Positions 11,223 to 22,164 of a stretch of DNA of 64,000 nt are shown piece after piece. The stretch spans positions 36,730,719-36,794,718 of the forward strand of contig NC_056033.1 of assembly GCF_004379255.2 (NCBI RefSeq), written 5' to 3'. Under the pieces are notes generated by a model. It saw only the letters and a program-made list of their open reading frames with translations. It was not told the origin of the DNA and ran no database searches. Position 1 is the first letter of the stretch. Every line of letters begins with the position of its first letter. Source of the stretch: Salvia splendens. Its lineage: Eukaryota; Streptophyta; Magnoliopsida; Lamiales; Lamiaceae. Made by a program: the position numbers and the translations under genes.

Positions 11223-11236
11223 TGGTATCAGAGCCA
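11223..11236 (+). promoter_or_regulatory. Copia-2 primer-binding site
   Basis: TGGTATCAGAGCCA lies two bases after the LTR, the standard plant copia site for initiator tRNA-Met. Confidence 0.9.
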
Positions 11237-11293
11237 AGGTTCGTCCTTGGTTCTATTTGTTTGTAATATTGAATACTTTATTTTGAGTCTATA

Positions 11294-14200
11294 ATGGCAG
11301 GTAATGATCAAGAAAACAAGGCTAGTTCTTCGTCATCATGGTCGAGGTTTCCACTGTCAAATATGAAATTGGTGGTGGAGATATTTGACGGTTCTGGCCA
11401 TTTTGGTATGTTCTAGACTCTCTTTTCCAGTAGGGTCTTGACATTGCCATTGAAGAAAAGAAACCAGAAGATATAGATGATAAAGATTGGAGTACCATAA
11501 ATCGGTTAGCTTGTGGAACAATTCGGTCGTGTCTGTCCAGGGAGCAGAAGTATGCTGTCAAGAATGAGACTTCTGCACATAGATTGTGGAAGACACTGGA
11601 GGATAAATTTCTGAAGAAGAGTGGTCAGAATAAGCTCCTTATGAAGAAAAGGTTGTTCCGATTTGAATACCGACCAGGTACCACTATGAATGAACACATT
11701 ACTTTGTTTAACCAATTAGTAGCAGACCTACTAAATTTAGATGTGAAATTTGAGGATGAAGATCTGGCATTGATGTTGTTGTCGTCTCTACCTGATGAAT
11801 TTGAACATCTGGAGACCACATTACTCCACGGTAAAGAGAATGTGTCTTTAGATACTGTATGTTCTGCTTTGTATAGTCAAGAATTGCGAAAGACAGATAA
11901 AATGAAAGGCAAAGCAGTTACAGATGAAGCATTAGTGGCAAGAGGTCGTCAATAAGGCCGATCAAAGGAGAGAAGAGGAAGGTCCAAATCGAAAAGGCGA
12001 GTTGCCAAAGATGAGTGTGCTTTCTGTTATGAGAAAGGACATTGGAAGAAAGACTTCCCAAAGTTGAAGAAAAAAGAAAAGGCTTCGCAAGATGCAAATA
12101 TTGCTTAATGCAAAAATGATGCGGAGTCAGATTGTTTTTTTACGCTTTCACCTTCAACATCGCATCCAGACGAGTGGATATTGGATTCAGGTTGCACCTA
12201 TCATATGTGTCCCATCAGGGAGTGGTTCTTTGATTTCGAAGAACTCAATGGCGGACTTGTTTACATGGGGAATGACAATCCATGTAAGACAGCTGGGATA
12301 GGCTCAATCAAGCTACGGAATCAGGATGGATCCACCAGAATTTTGAAGGATGTGCGGTACGTGCCCCAGTTGAAGAAGAATCTCTTCTCATTGGGGGCCT
12401 TAGAATCTAAAGGCCTAGTTGTGATGATGCGAGATGGAATTCTTAAAGCAACTTCAGGAGCATTGTTGATGTTGAAAGGCGTGAGGAAGAACAATTTGTA
12501 TTACTATCAAGGTAGTACAGTTGTTGGGATAGTAGCAACTGCAACTTCGAGTAACAAGAAGGATGCAGAGGCGACGAAGCTTTGGCATTTGCGATTGGGA
12601 CATGCTGGTGAGAGATCATTGCAAATTCTCGCCAAGCAAGGATTATTGAAAGGTACGAAGTCTTGCAAATTAGAGTTTTGCGAGCATTGTGTTCTGGGAA
12701 AACAGCGAAGAGTGAAATTTGGCACGACAATCCATAATACGAAGGGAATTCTGGATTACGTGCACTCAGATGTGTGGGGACCTGCCAAGACTCTGTCACT
12801 TGGAGGTAGACACTATTTTGTGATTTTTGTTGATGATTTTTCCAGGAGAGTTTGGGTGTACACTATGAAGAGCAAAAATGAAGTCGTTGGGATTTTTCTG
12901 AAATAGAAAGCTCAAGTTGAAAATCAGATTAAGAGAAAGATCAAGGTTCTCCGATCTGACAACGGTGGAGAATACAAGAGTGATCCTTTCCAAGATGTAT
13001 GCCAGGAGTGTGGCATAGTTCGGTACTTCATAGTGAGAAATAAACCACAGCAGAATGGAGTGTCAGAGCGTATGAATTGAACACTAGTGGAGAAAGTTCG
13101 TTGTATGCTGTCTAATGCTGGGCTAGACAGGAAATTTTGGGCTGAGGCCATCACATACGCTCAACACATTGTCAATCGTTTGCCATGTTCTGCCATTGAT
13201 GGCAGACTCCTTCAGAGGTATGGTCCGGTAAACCTGCAACTGATTATGATTCTTTGCTTATTTTTTGTTCTATTGCATATTATCATGTGATTGAATCAAA
13301 GTTGGATCCACGTGCAAAGAAGGCTTTGTTTATGGGTTTCAGTGCTGGTGTTAAAGGATATCGGTTATGGTGTTTGGAGTCTAAGATGACGATTGTAAGT
13401 AGGGATGTTACCTTTGATGAATCTTCCATGTTGAATAAGGTAAATCCAAATAGTAGTGATACTTCACAGCAGGTGGAGTATACACCGAAGCAGGTGGAGT
13501 TCGAAGAAGTAGTTGTGATCCCAACTACGAACACCACAAATGACTCTCCTACGGAAGAAGAAGAGTCAGATGATGAAGAGGTTCCACCCCAAGAACCTTC
13601 GCAGCAATCAAAGCCAATTGCAGTCAGGCGAACGAGGAGGGAAAATAAGAAACCTACTCGATTTGCGGATATGGTAGCATATGCGCTTCCAGTTGTTGAT
13701 GATGTTCCATGTATCTTTTCGAAAGCTATTGAAAGTTCAGAAAGCGAAGGTTGGAAAGGTGCTTTGGATCTCTTCAGAAGAACAAGACGTGGAAGCTGAT
13801 GCCATTGCCGAAAGGCAAGAAGACAATTGGATGTAAATGGGCTTTTGCAAAGAAGAAGGATTTCCTGACAAAGATGATGTTCGCTACAAAGCAAGATTAG
13901 TAGCTAAAGGCTACCCAGAAGGAGGGAATTGATTACAATGAGGTATTTTCTCCTGTTGTTAAACATTCCTCGATTAGATTTTTTTTGGCTTTGGTAGCGC
14001 AGTTGAATTTGGAGCTAGCTCAACTTGATGTGAAGATCTCGTTTTTACACGGTGATCTGAAGGGGGAAATCTATATGACCCAACCGGAGGGATTCAAGGT
14101 TGCTGGTAAAGAAAATTGTGTTTGCAAGTTGAACAAATCGTTGTACGGATTGGAGCAGTCTTCAAGACAGTGGTACAAACGGTTTGACAAGTTTATGAAG

Positions 14201-15254
14201 GATCAGATGTACACAAGAAGCAAATACGACCACTGTGTGTATTTACGCAGACTTCAAGATGGTTCTTACATCTACCTACTCTTATATGTTGATGATATGC
14301 TGATAGCATCAAAGACCCAAGTTGAAATTGACAGATTGAAGGCTCAGTTGAGTAAAGAGTTCGAGATGAAGGATTTGGGGGAAGCCAAGAAGATTCTCGG
14401 TATGGAGATTACAAGGGATAGAAAGGGAGGCAAGCTTTGGCTGACACAGAAACAGTATTTGATCAAAGTACTACAGCGTTTTGGTGTAAATGATGATTCC
14501 AAATCTGTAAGTACCCCACTTGCTCCTCATTTGAAACTTAATTCTCAGTTATCTCCAAAAATGGAAGATGAGCGAGAATATATGGCGAAAGTTCCCTATG
14601 CTTACGCAGTTGGAAGCTTGATGTATGCAATGGTGTGTACAAGACCAGACATTTCACAAGTCGTTGGTATTGTGAGCAGATACATGCATGATCCAGGAAA
14701 AGGTCATTGGCAAGCTGTGAAATGGATTCTGCGGTATATCAAAGATACTGTAGATATTGGTTTGTTGTTTGAGCAGGATAAATCACTTGGTCATTTTGCA
14801 GTTGGATATTGTGATTCCGACAATGTTGGTGATTTGGATAAGCGAAGATCTACTACTGGCTATTTGTTCACTTTAGCGAGTGCGACAGTTAGTTGGAAGT
14901 CTACCTTGCAGTCAACGGTAGCTTTGTCTATGATAGAGGCAGAGTACATGGCCATTACTGAAGTTGTGAAGGAGGCAATTTGGCTTCATGGGTTGCTGAA
15001 AGAATTAGGTGTTGGTCAGAAACAACTTGAAGTATACTCATTTAGCAAAGAATCAGGTCTTTCATGCAAGGACGAAGCACATTGATGTTCCCTATCATTT
15101 TGTGCGGGAAATTCTCGAAGAAGAGGAAATTGTCATCAGAAAGGTTCCAACTTTGGAGAATCCTGCAGATATGTTGACTAAGGTGGTGACGAGAACCAAG
15201 TTTGAACATTGTTTGGACTTGGTTAATATTCTGCGATTTGGAGCTGGCGCTTGA
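11294..15254 (+). pseudogene. Copia-2 gag-pol pseudogene
   Basis: Begins with MAGNDQENKASSSSSW, as in Copia-4. Comparison with Copia-4 by eye shows a deletion and stop in gag near 11415, in-frame stops at 11953 (CAA to TAA), 12107, 12904 (TGG to TAG) and 13078 (AGA to TGA), and frameshifts near 13210, 13770 and 13910. A deletion near 15045 lies in RNase H. The gag zinc knuckle has lost its last Cys (CAFCYEKGHWKKDF). Recognisable parts in order: gag (11584-11955), zinc knuckle, protease (WILDSGCTYHM, 12175), integrase (HSDVWGP near 12765), reverse transcriptase (13985-15085, YVDD intact near 14290) and RNase H. The element is dead, and its LTR pair also looks older than that of Copia-1. Confidence 0.9.
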
Positions 15255-15330
15255 CTGCGCTAATATGAAAGCACCGCGAGTCGTTTGTTTTGGTGGAGAA
15301 GATTCGTGTTCGGTGGGATTTAAAATTTTG

Positions 15331-15344
15331 CCAAGGTGGAGATT
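15331..15344 (+). promoter_or_regulatory. Copia-2 polypurine tract
   Basis: CCAAGGTGGAGATT directly precedes the 3' LTR. The same text occurs in Copia-4 and Copia-3. Confidence 0.75.
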
Positions 15345-15873
15345 TGTTGAAGTTTGGCAAAATTTTGCCATCCCACATCGGTGGGGAGTAGGTAGTTTGG
15401 GGGTGTGGCTTCCTATAAAAGGAGCTCACCCCCATTATGTAAATCATCCTCAAATATTGTATTCTCTTCTCCGTCTATATATTCGCGGGCTCTGCAGAGG
15501 GTGCTCGGAGACGTAGGCAATTTGGCCGAACTCCGTTATCAAAGTTTCGGGTGTGTTCTTTCTTTATTATTTATTTTGTTCCGCATTTATTTCTGGGTTT
15601 ATTTTCCGTTGGGATATTGTATTCAATATTATTTGCGGGTTTGGTAGTAGTGTTTTGTACGGTTCGTTTGGGTGTTTTATATTGTGATAAATACACCGAC
15701 TAATAAATTATGTTAGGAATCTGGTATTTAAGAGGAAAAGTGTCCCCGCCAGTCTTTCCAAAGAATTTATTTGGAGAAGTAATTTTATCGAGTAGACCCC
15801 ATTGGGTTAACTCTGAAATTACTGAATCGGTTCATTTCACTATTTGAGAGAAAATTACTCGGTTTTCTCAACA
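15345..15873 (+). repeat. Copia-2 3' LTR
   Basis: 529 bp, same ends as the 5' LTR, followed by the GCTTT target duplication. Confidence 0.9.
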
Positions 15874-15878
15874 GCTTT

Positions 15879-17238
15879 CTCTATATGCTGACAAATCACA
15901 GTTTTCCTAGTGAATATGACCCTATAATAATTAATTTATTTCTAAGCGAGAAATCTACTCTCTTTTTTCTGGAATTTTAAATAGCATTTGCGATTAATTG
16001 ACGATATCAGCAGTCAAAGCATTTAGAATTTGACGCGTGTGAGCCTTTTTTTTATACTCCATAATCCTTATGGTATCGTTCAGCGTAAGTTTTTTCATAT
16101 TTTACACTCTAAATAAACGTATGAAACTATGTACATTAGTTTATTATAGTGTACTTAAGAAAAAGTAGTTCATAAAAGAAAAGTAGTACTCGCATATTTA
16201 TATTTAAGGAATAATAACAAAGTACATTTATAAGTGTAAACATACACATTCCAGACACTTTAAAAAGCAAATTAATGAACTATGGGCCTACTGCAGTACT
16301 GCTTGGGCCCATGGGCTATGGGCTTGGAATAGGTTTAGATTTTAGTAGCCCAATAAGATACATGGCCTTGGACAGCCTGTTCTACAATCCTTAATTAGTT
16401 AATCGAGTGTAGTTTATGTCCTTCATTGACTGAGTGTGGTGTGTGTGGCTATCTTGACTTTTGACTATGATGTAATGATTACGTGATTTCTTATTTCATA
16501 AAGATATTATTGTAATGATGTGTTGTTCATTATTTATAATCAATAATACACTTTTCATTGTAATAAAAACTTGTAGAAAGATCCGGATCATTAATCAAGA
16601 TGAAGAATTGTGTTATGGTGTCAAGTTTCTTCTAGTATATAGTAACAACATAAAAACATAAACGCCACTTTTCATTTTTGGTGTTATTAATATTATACAC
16701 AACAGCCATATCAAATATTTCACTTTCAAAAAATAGAATCTCTTTCATGTTAAAACATTAGGTTTTCAATAAAGGGAACAAACGCTAAACTGAAATATAA
16801 TAATATAGCAATCAAAATAGAATGAATACAAGTGCTGAGAAAGCCACAAAACTTAATTCATACTATTAAAACAATGTTGATAAAGAAGCCAAAGAATAAC
16901 TAAAACTGATAGAGATTTTCGCTGTAAATTGAGTGAAAAATGGAATAGGAAATTACTTGCTCAGTGAGTGGATTTACAGCACCCAAATATCATCTAACAT
17001 ACTTATTTATAGTCAAAACAATAGTATTACTATTTTCGTTTAAAACATTTTTAGTTTTCCCTCTTTCAAATTCTTTAAGCTTCTTCCCATTATTACAAGA
17101 ACCCAAAAAAAAATCTTTTCACTTCTCCAACTTGATTGCCTCCATTTTGCATTATGTTTATTAAAATTTAAATTACTTACATTTTAAAAATTATACATGG
17201 AGTATAAACTATGATCCAAATCTGTATCATGACAATTT
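15879..17238. other. AT-rich intergenic DNA
   Basis: No protein-like ORF was found. A stretch of GGGCC and GGGCTATGGGCTTGG text near 16285-16340 stands out slightly but has no recognisable structure. No tRNA, rRNA or element boundary is seen. Confidence 0.6.
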
Positions 17239-17243
17239 ATTAT

Positions 17244-17851
17244 TGATGAATCCGCGAATTATTGATGATGATGAATGCTCGTAAAAGTAAATTACGACAC
17301 AGAGAATTTACGTGGTTCGATTTACTGAAGTAAATCTACGTCCACGGGAAGAAGGGAGGGCAAGATTGTATTGCTTGATCTGGGATTTACAGCTTACAAC
17401 ACAGACTTGCTATATGATGTTTTATCTCTAGAGAGCTTAACCTTTTCATATCAGATCTAAATTCTATTTATATATGGAACTAAGATCGTGGCTTGCATCT
17501 CCACCCTAAGTCGTGGATGTCGTGTAGGTCATGGCCTAAGATCGTGGATGTAGCGTAGGTCATGGCCTACGATCGTGGCCTGAGTTGACACCACGTGGTA
17601 GTGGGTGTGTTGGACATCCTGTATGGGTCCACTAACTCCTTGTTCGGTCGAATACTGAGACCGAACTGCTTTGGTTGCCGATCTGAGAGTAGAGCTTGAT
17701 GCCGACCTGAGAGCAGAGCTTGATTGGTTGGCTTTTACCGAGCTGTAGGCTGAGGCCGAACTCTTTGGTAATGCCGAACTCATACTCCTGCTTTGGTTTT
17801 GGGCTGATGGGCCGTCATTGCTGTTGGGCTTGTTTAGTACGCACCCCATCA
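17244..17851 (-). repeat. Gypsy 3' LTR
   Basis: 608 bp. On the element strand it starts TGATGGGGTGCG and ends GGATTCATCA. The only difference seen from the 5' LTR is a G/A at about 17812 versus 28163. Confidence 0.93.
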
Positions 17852-17866
17852 CTACCCCCCCCGAAA
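17852..17866 (-). promoter_or_regulatory. Gypsy polypurine tract
   Basis: On the element strand a run of eight G within TTCGGGGGGGGTAG abuts the 3' LTR. Confidence 0.85.
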
Positions 17867-18202
17867 AGCGAAGTGAATCACTTCGGCGAAGCGAGTCACT
17901 TCGGCATTCTGGAAAAGGGTACGGGGGAGGCTGAAGTCAGGGGACGTGCCCTGCGCGTGACTGCATTAAATGCGGCATTAAATGCGACAGTAAAATCCGG
18001 CCGTCGAATCCTGAAAAGGTGGGATATGAAACGGTGCGATGATTTGAAATCTTTTCCAAATCTGATAAATACCGCCTTTCTTCATCATTTGAACACCTTT
18101 GCTATTGGCTTCTTCTGCACTCTCTATCTTTTGCGTGAAAAATTTCCTTCCGCTTTCGAAAATTTCCTCAGGATTTCTTCAAACTTTCAAAGAGTAAGAA
18201 CC

Positions 18203-20065
18203 ATGTCTGCTTCTTCTTCGTCTGAGTCTGGTAGCGGTAGAAAAGGGGGTAAGGGGTCTTCTAGCCGGAAAGAATCCGGGGAGAAGACCGTAGAGTATTT
18301 TCACAGTATCTTGAGTAAGGATACTGTGATATCCCTTTACGAAAAATACTCTTTTCCTGGGGGGAAGGCGGTGGTACCTGACGGTGATCATAGGGCTGAC
18401 TCCCCGCCGGAGGGTTACGCCACCGTGTACGAGGCCTGCTTAGAATGCGGGCTTCGTTTCCCCCTCCCTTCTGCCTTTATAGATTTACTAGATTTTTTTC
18501 AGCTTCCTTTAGGCCAGGTGACTCCGAACTCTTGGAGGCACTTGTCGGCCTTCGCTGCCGAACTCCGTAGGTTAGGAAGGGATTTGTCTTTGAAGGCGAT
18601 CCTTAAATTCTTTCAATTTAAGAGGAAGGGGTCTTGGTTTTACTTGATCCCTGTACAGCCCTTTAGGGCCTTTTGTAAAACGAAGTGGCCGAAGTGGCAA
18701 AACCGCTTCTTCTACTATGATAGGACCGCGGCTCCTAGTTTTCCCTGGAGAGGGCCGAAGTCCGTTATCCGTCACCCTCGGCCTGAACCGTTGGACGAGC
18801 TCGATGGCGAGCTCAACAAGATTCCCATAGTTAGGAAACAATACACGGAGTCTGAGCTCGTCAAGGGCGACGTCGTGTTCGACATCTCGTCTTCGGACGA
18901 AGAGGCCGAGGGTGAGGATTTCTCTTTATCTTTATGCTCTACTGCTTTAGCGAAGAAAACTAACCTTGCTTTCTTGCTTTTTGGCAGTGTACATGCTGAA
19001 TAAGGCTATCCGAAAGTCCTCCGAGCTTGTGGAGCCGGAGAGGCAGAGAGCCCCTCGCTCGGCGTCTGAAGCCGAGAAGGATCCGAAGAGGCAAAAAACC
19101 TCTTCTTCGGATCCGAAAGAGCCGGAGTCGTATTCGGCTAAAGGGAAGGGGAAATTTCATGAGTCCCCAAGAGTGCCGGGGAAAGACCTGGTCATCTCCG
19201 AGGTGGTTGCAGACATCCCGGAACACGTCCCTGAGCCTTTTCAATGGCCGACGAATTTTGTGGAGGTAAGCTTTCTGACTTGGCTTCTTTTCCACATTTT
19301 TTGATGGCCATTCTGTTGAGTTTTTTCCTTGTTCATCTTCAGAGAGCCAAGCTCGTCTCCGTGGAGCTCTCCAAAGCATCCCACGACTACGAGGAGATGC
19401 AGAAGGAGTTGCATCTTGCTCGTAGTCTGGCCGAACAGGCTGAGGCCAAATTTGAGAGGGCCCGAGCTGCTAGTATATCGGCTCAGGATGAAGCCCGGTC
19501 AGCCAAAAACCAGCTCATCATCCTGCAAGAGCAGACGAAGCACCGGGAGGCTCAGAAGGAGGCTGCCGCCGTGGCTGCCCAGGGGGAGGCTCTCCGTGTT
19601 TACACGGAGAAACTCTTTTTGAGCAGCCAGTTCTCGGCCTTTGTCGGTAGTCTGGTAAGGCTAATTACCGATAAGGGCGAGCAGGGGGCCGACGTCGTGC
19701 TGCCTCTGTACAGCCGAGAGATAGCAGCTCGGCTTCAGAATCTGCCACTCCTTGAGGAGCTCGCTTCATCCTCGGTCCTGCTTTCTGCAGACCGAGTCCG
19801 GAGTTGTCGAGTTGATCGGGACGAGAACCTGGAGGCTATCTTTGCCTCCGTGGGACCCGTTTCACCCGCTTCGACTTACAACGGAGAGGGTGAGGCCGAG
19901 CCGCTGGAGCCGGAGGCCGAAGTCGAGCGGGCCGGGCATCCGGAGAAGGAAGTCGATCAGGAGGCGGAGGCGAGGCCGGCAGGACGCGAGGCCGAGGCTG
20001 AGGTAGCTCAGGAGAAAGAAGCTGAACCAGAGCGAGGAGCCGGAGACGAAGCTGGCGGAGTATGA
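18203..20065 (+). CDS. Antisense gene inside gypsy element, PF04195-like (putative gypsy-type transposon protein), spliced
   Basis: Three plausible exons on the strand opposite to gag-pol: 18203-18911, 18988-19265 and 19343-20065 (569 codons plus stop). Both introns are GT-AG with pyrimidine-rich 3' ends (phase 1, then phase 0), and the frames join exactly. The N-terminal part carries the block typical of the plant 'putative gypsy type transposon' family: LYEKYSFP about residue 45, then GLRFPLPSAFIDLLDFF and LGQVTPNSWRHLSAFAAELR. A Ser/Glu-rich acidic part follows, then a Lys-rich stretch, a heptad-like coiled coil (ELSKASHDYEEMQKELHLAR on) and a Glu/Ala-rich tail. ATG 18203 is the first after a TATA-like GATAAATACC near 18064. 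Function is unknown in the family. An alternative donor GTATGA at 20060 with an acceptor at 20264 would fuse it in frame to the ORF at 20268. Confidence 0.72.
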
Positions 20066-20267
20066 TTTCGTCTCCCTTCTCTTACTCTGGTTTCTTCCTT
20101 GTAAAATGGCCTTGAAGCCCTCCTAGTGTAAAAAATTTTCCTTGTGAATGAAAAATTCTCTACACTTGTCTTCGTATAGCTTTTCGTACTCGCCTTTACT
20201 CCTGTTGTATTTTACTATCTGCTCGGTACAGCTGCCGAACTAATATAGTTGCTTTGTACTCAAGGAG

Positions 20268-21056
20268 ATGGAGATACTTCACTGGAAACGGCTGTACTCT
20301 TCGGCTTTAGACGAAGCTGAGAAAAGAGCTATAGCCGATCAGACGAAGAATGACGAGCTTCTGGGTCGTTTAGTGAAGCTGGAGGCCGATAATAAGGACT
20401 TAGAGTCCGATAAGAAGGATCTGGAGGCCGAGCTGAATACGACCATTGCTGAGAGGACTGCGTACGAGGATTACATCCGTGTGCGCGGGGGAGTGACCAT
20501 ATCAGATGTTCAGAGTCGAGTTGACGAACTGTGGGAGGAATATCATGTACTCCGGAGGAACAATGCGCTGGAGAGCTCGGCTTGCCAACAAGTTGTGAAA
20601 TCATTGCGGCGCTGGGCTTCTCGGTACAACATTGTTCTTTCTCGGCGCCCCTCCATAGAAAGATTCCTTCGGCATATCGTGCCAACAGATGCTCGCACTC
20701 CAGATCAAACCTCTGGTTCCCTTGTTCAAAATCCTACTCCCAGTCAACAACGAACTCCGGAACAGCCGGAAACGTCAAGACGAGAACGGGCTCAGGAGCA
20801 ACCGGAATCGTCAAGACAGGGACGGACTGAAATTCGCCGAGGAGTTGTGACTATGAGCGAGCAAGATCAGCAGATGCTTATTGCAGAGACTCTTCATCGC
20901 CGAGGTGTTAGGACTTCTCGGGCTCGGGGAAGAGGCGTTGGGTCGAGGATAGCATCTCGTCGACCTGCTTATTCTTCATCTGCTCGGAACAACCGAACTC
21001 GGCTTCCAGAGGATTTTGCAGATAGGTGGCTTAACTTCAGCAACCCTGGACAGTAG
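20268..21056 (+). CDS. Second antisense ORF in gypsy element: coiled-coil and Arg-rich protein
   Basis: 262 codons on the same strand as the PF04195-like gene, 200 bp downstream. The first 75 residues are a strong coiled-coil candidate (KRAIADQTKNDELLGRLVKL, EADNKDLESDKKDLEAELN). The middle is Pro/Gln/Ser-rich with a near-repeat (TPEQPETSRRERAQEQPESS). The C-terminus is Arg-rich (RRGVRTSRARGRGVGSRIAS), which could bind nucleic acid. It has no family I recognise. It may be a separate protein, or the last exon of the upstream gene: a phase-0 GT-AG intron from 20060 to 20264 keeps the frame open and would give 831 codons. The intervening 200 bp also look like a 3' UTR, so I cannot choose between the two. 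Confidence 0.55.
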   Translation: MEILHWKRLYSSALDEAEKRAIADQTKNDELLGRLVKLEADNKDLESDKKDLEAELNTTIAERTAYEDYIRVRGGVTISDVQSRVDELWEEYHVLRRNNALESSACQQVVKSLRRWASRYNIVLSRRPSIERFLRHIVPTDARTPDQTSGSLVQNPTPSQQRTPEQPETSRRERAQEQPESSRQGRTEIRRGVVTMSEQDQQMLIAETLHRRGVRTSRARGRGVGSRIASRRPAYSSSARNNRTRLPEDFADRWLNFSNPGQ

Positions 21057-21197
21057 AATAGTCCTTTGTAATAGCGTAACGCCATTTTGTAGGGTAGCGG
21101 AGTTGTATGCCGAACAAGATTTGAAAAATGAAATTTTGTTTTCGCTTCTAACACTGTATTTACAGTTTAGCGAAAAAATTTCATCGTACTTGTCCTC

Positions 21198-21426
21198 GGT
21201 CTTATGAAGTAAACTTCTTTGACCGGACTTGGTCCTTGGTCTTATGAAGTAAACTTCTTTGACCGGACTCGTCTTTGGTCTGATGAAATAAACATCTTTG
21301 ACCGGACTCGTCTTTGGTCTGATGAAATAAACATCTTTGACCGGACTCGTCTTTGGTCTGATGAAATAAACATCTTTGACCGGACTCGTCTTTGGTCTGA
21401 TGAAATAAACATCTTTGACCGGACTT
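21198..21426. repeat. 39-bp tandem repeat in gypsy 3' region
   Basis: About six units of 39-40 bp holding GGTCTGATGAAATAAACATC and TTTGACCGGACTCGT. The last four are almost identical, with GACCGG at 21261, 21300, 21339 and 21378. Because 39 is a multiple of 3 a frame stays open across them, but this is an artefact. Confidence 0.9.
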
Positions 21427-21429
21427 GGT

Positions 21430-21653
21430 TTGTGTTCTAATTTGGCGATTTTTGTCGCCGGGATCGAACTTTCCCTTGTCCTAATTCGGCGAGTTTTATC
21501 GCGTGGATCGGACTTTCCCAGTTAACCGAAGTGGTCTTATGCAGTAAACCTCTTTGACTAGACATGGTCGTCCCCGGTCTTATGAGTTAAACTTCTTTGA
21601 CCGAACTTGGTCGTCCTAATTCGGCGAGGTTTATCGCGTGGATCGGACTTTCC
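21430..21653. repeat. Second repeat family in gypsy 3' region
   Basis: Three imperfect copies of text like CTAATTCGGCGAGTTTTATC, then GCGTGGATCGGACTTTCCC (near 21436, 21479 and 21615). They are interleaved with remnants of the 39-bp unit. Confidence 0.7.
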
Positions 21654-21915
21654 CTTATTGCAGTTCGTTTCAGACGAAGTGCTTATTTCTTAAGCCGAAT
21701 TGTGGTCTTGTATCTTCCTGAGAAGCTTGGACTCACAATCGTTGGCTTATTGCAGTTCGTTTCAGACGAAGTGCTTGTTAAGCTGAATTGTGGTCTTGTA
21801 TCCTCCTTGGAAGCTTGGACTCACAATCGTTGGCTTATTGCAGTTCGTTTCAGACGGACTGCCTGTTAAGCTGAATTGTGGTCTTATATCCTCCTTAGAA
21901 GCTTGGACTCACAAT
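21654..21915. repeat. 88-92-bp tandem repeat in gypsy 3' region
   Basis: Three units starting near 21654, 21746 and 21834. Each contains CTTATTGCAGTTCGTTTCAG, GAATTGTGGTCTT and GAAGCTTGGACTCACAAT. Confidence 0.85.
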
Positions 21916-22164
21916 AGTCTTTAATAATCGATCTAAAAAAGGGGATCAGTCTTTAAAGAACGATATACCTTGGTACCATTTGTAAGAGACGACAAGCACA
22001 TCGAGACAAAACACATAGAGAAAAAATGAAAAAGATGAAAGAAAAAAAACTTTAAACTTTTTTTTAAAAAACGACAAGTAAAAGGTGCAAGTAAGAAACA
22101 AACAAATAAAAACATATACCCCTATGACCGAACTAGACACGAGACGGACTGACCGGACTGTCTC

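Larger units (their letters stand above)
10693..15873 (+). mobile_element. Ty1/copia LTR retrotransposon (Copia-2), decayed
   Basis: A full-length 5.2-kb element with LTRs of 528 and 529 bp (TGTTGAAG...TCTCAACA) and an exact 5-bp target duplication GCTTT (10688-10692 and 15874-15878). It has a canonical copia primer-binding site and a purine-rich tract before the 3' LTR. It belongs to the same family as Copia-4 (44277-49442, opposite strand), which shares the LTR start, the gag start and most protein text. The coding region has many stops and frameshifts. Confidence 0.92.

Noticed and set aside
17529..17852. 107-codon ORF found twice (also 27880-28203) as a paralogous gene pair
   Set aside because: It is contained in the two LTRs of the gypsy element.
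17720..18202. Upstream extension of the antisense gypsy gene into the LTR
   Set aside because: The frame is open, but it crosses the LTR boundary and the purine tract. The ATG at 18203, after a TATA-like site, fits the family start (Ser-rich) far better.
21219..21440. 73-codon ORF with a 13-residue repeat (WSDEINIFDRTRL) as a repeat protein
   Set aside because: It is a by-product of the 39-bp tandem repeat, whose length is a multiple of three; there is no start context and no homology.
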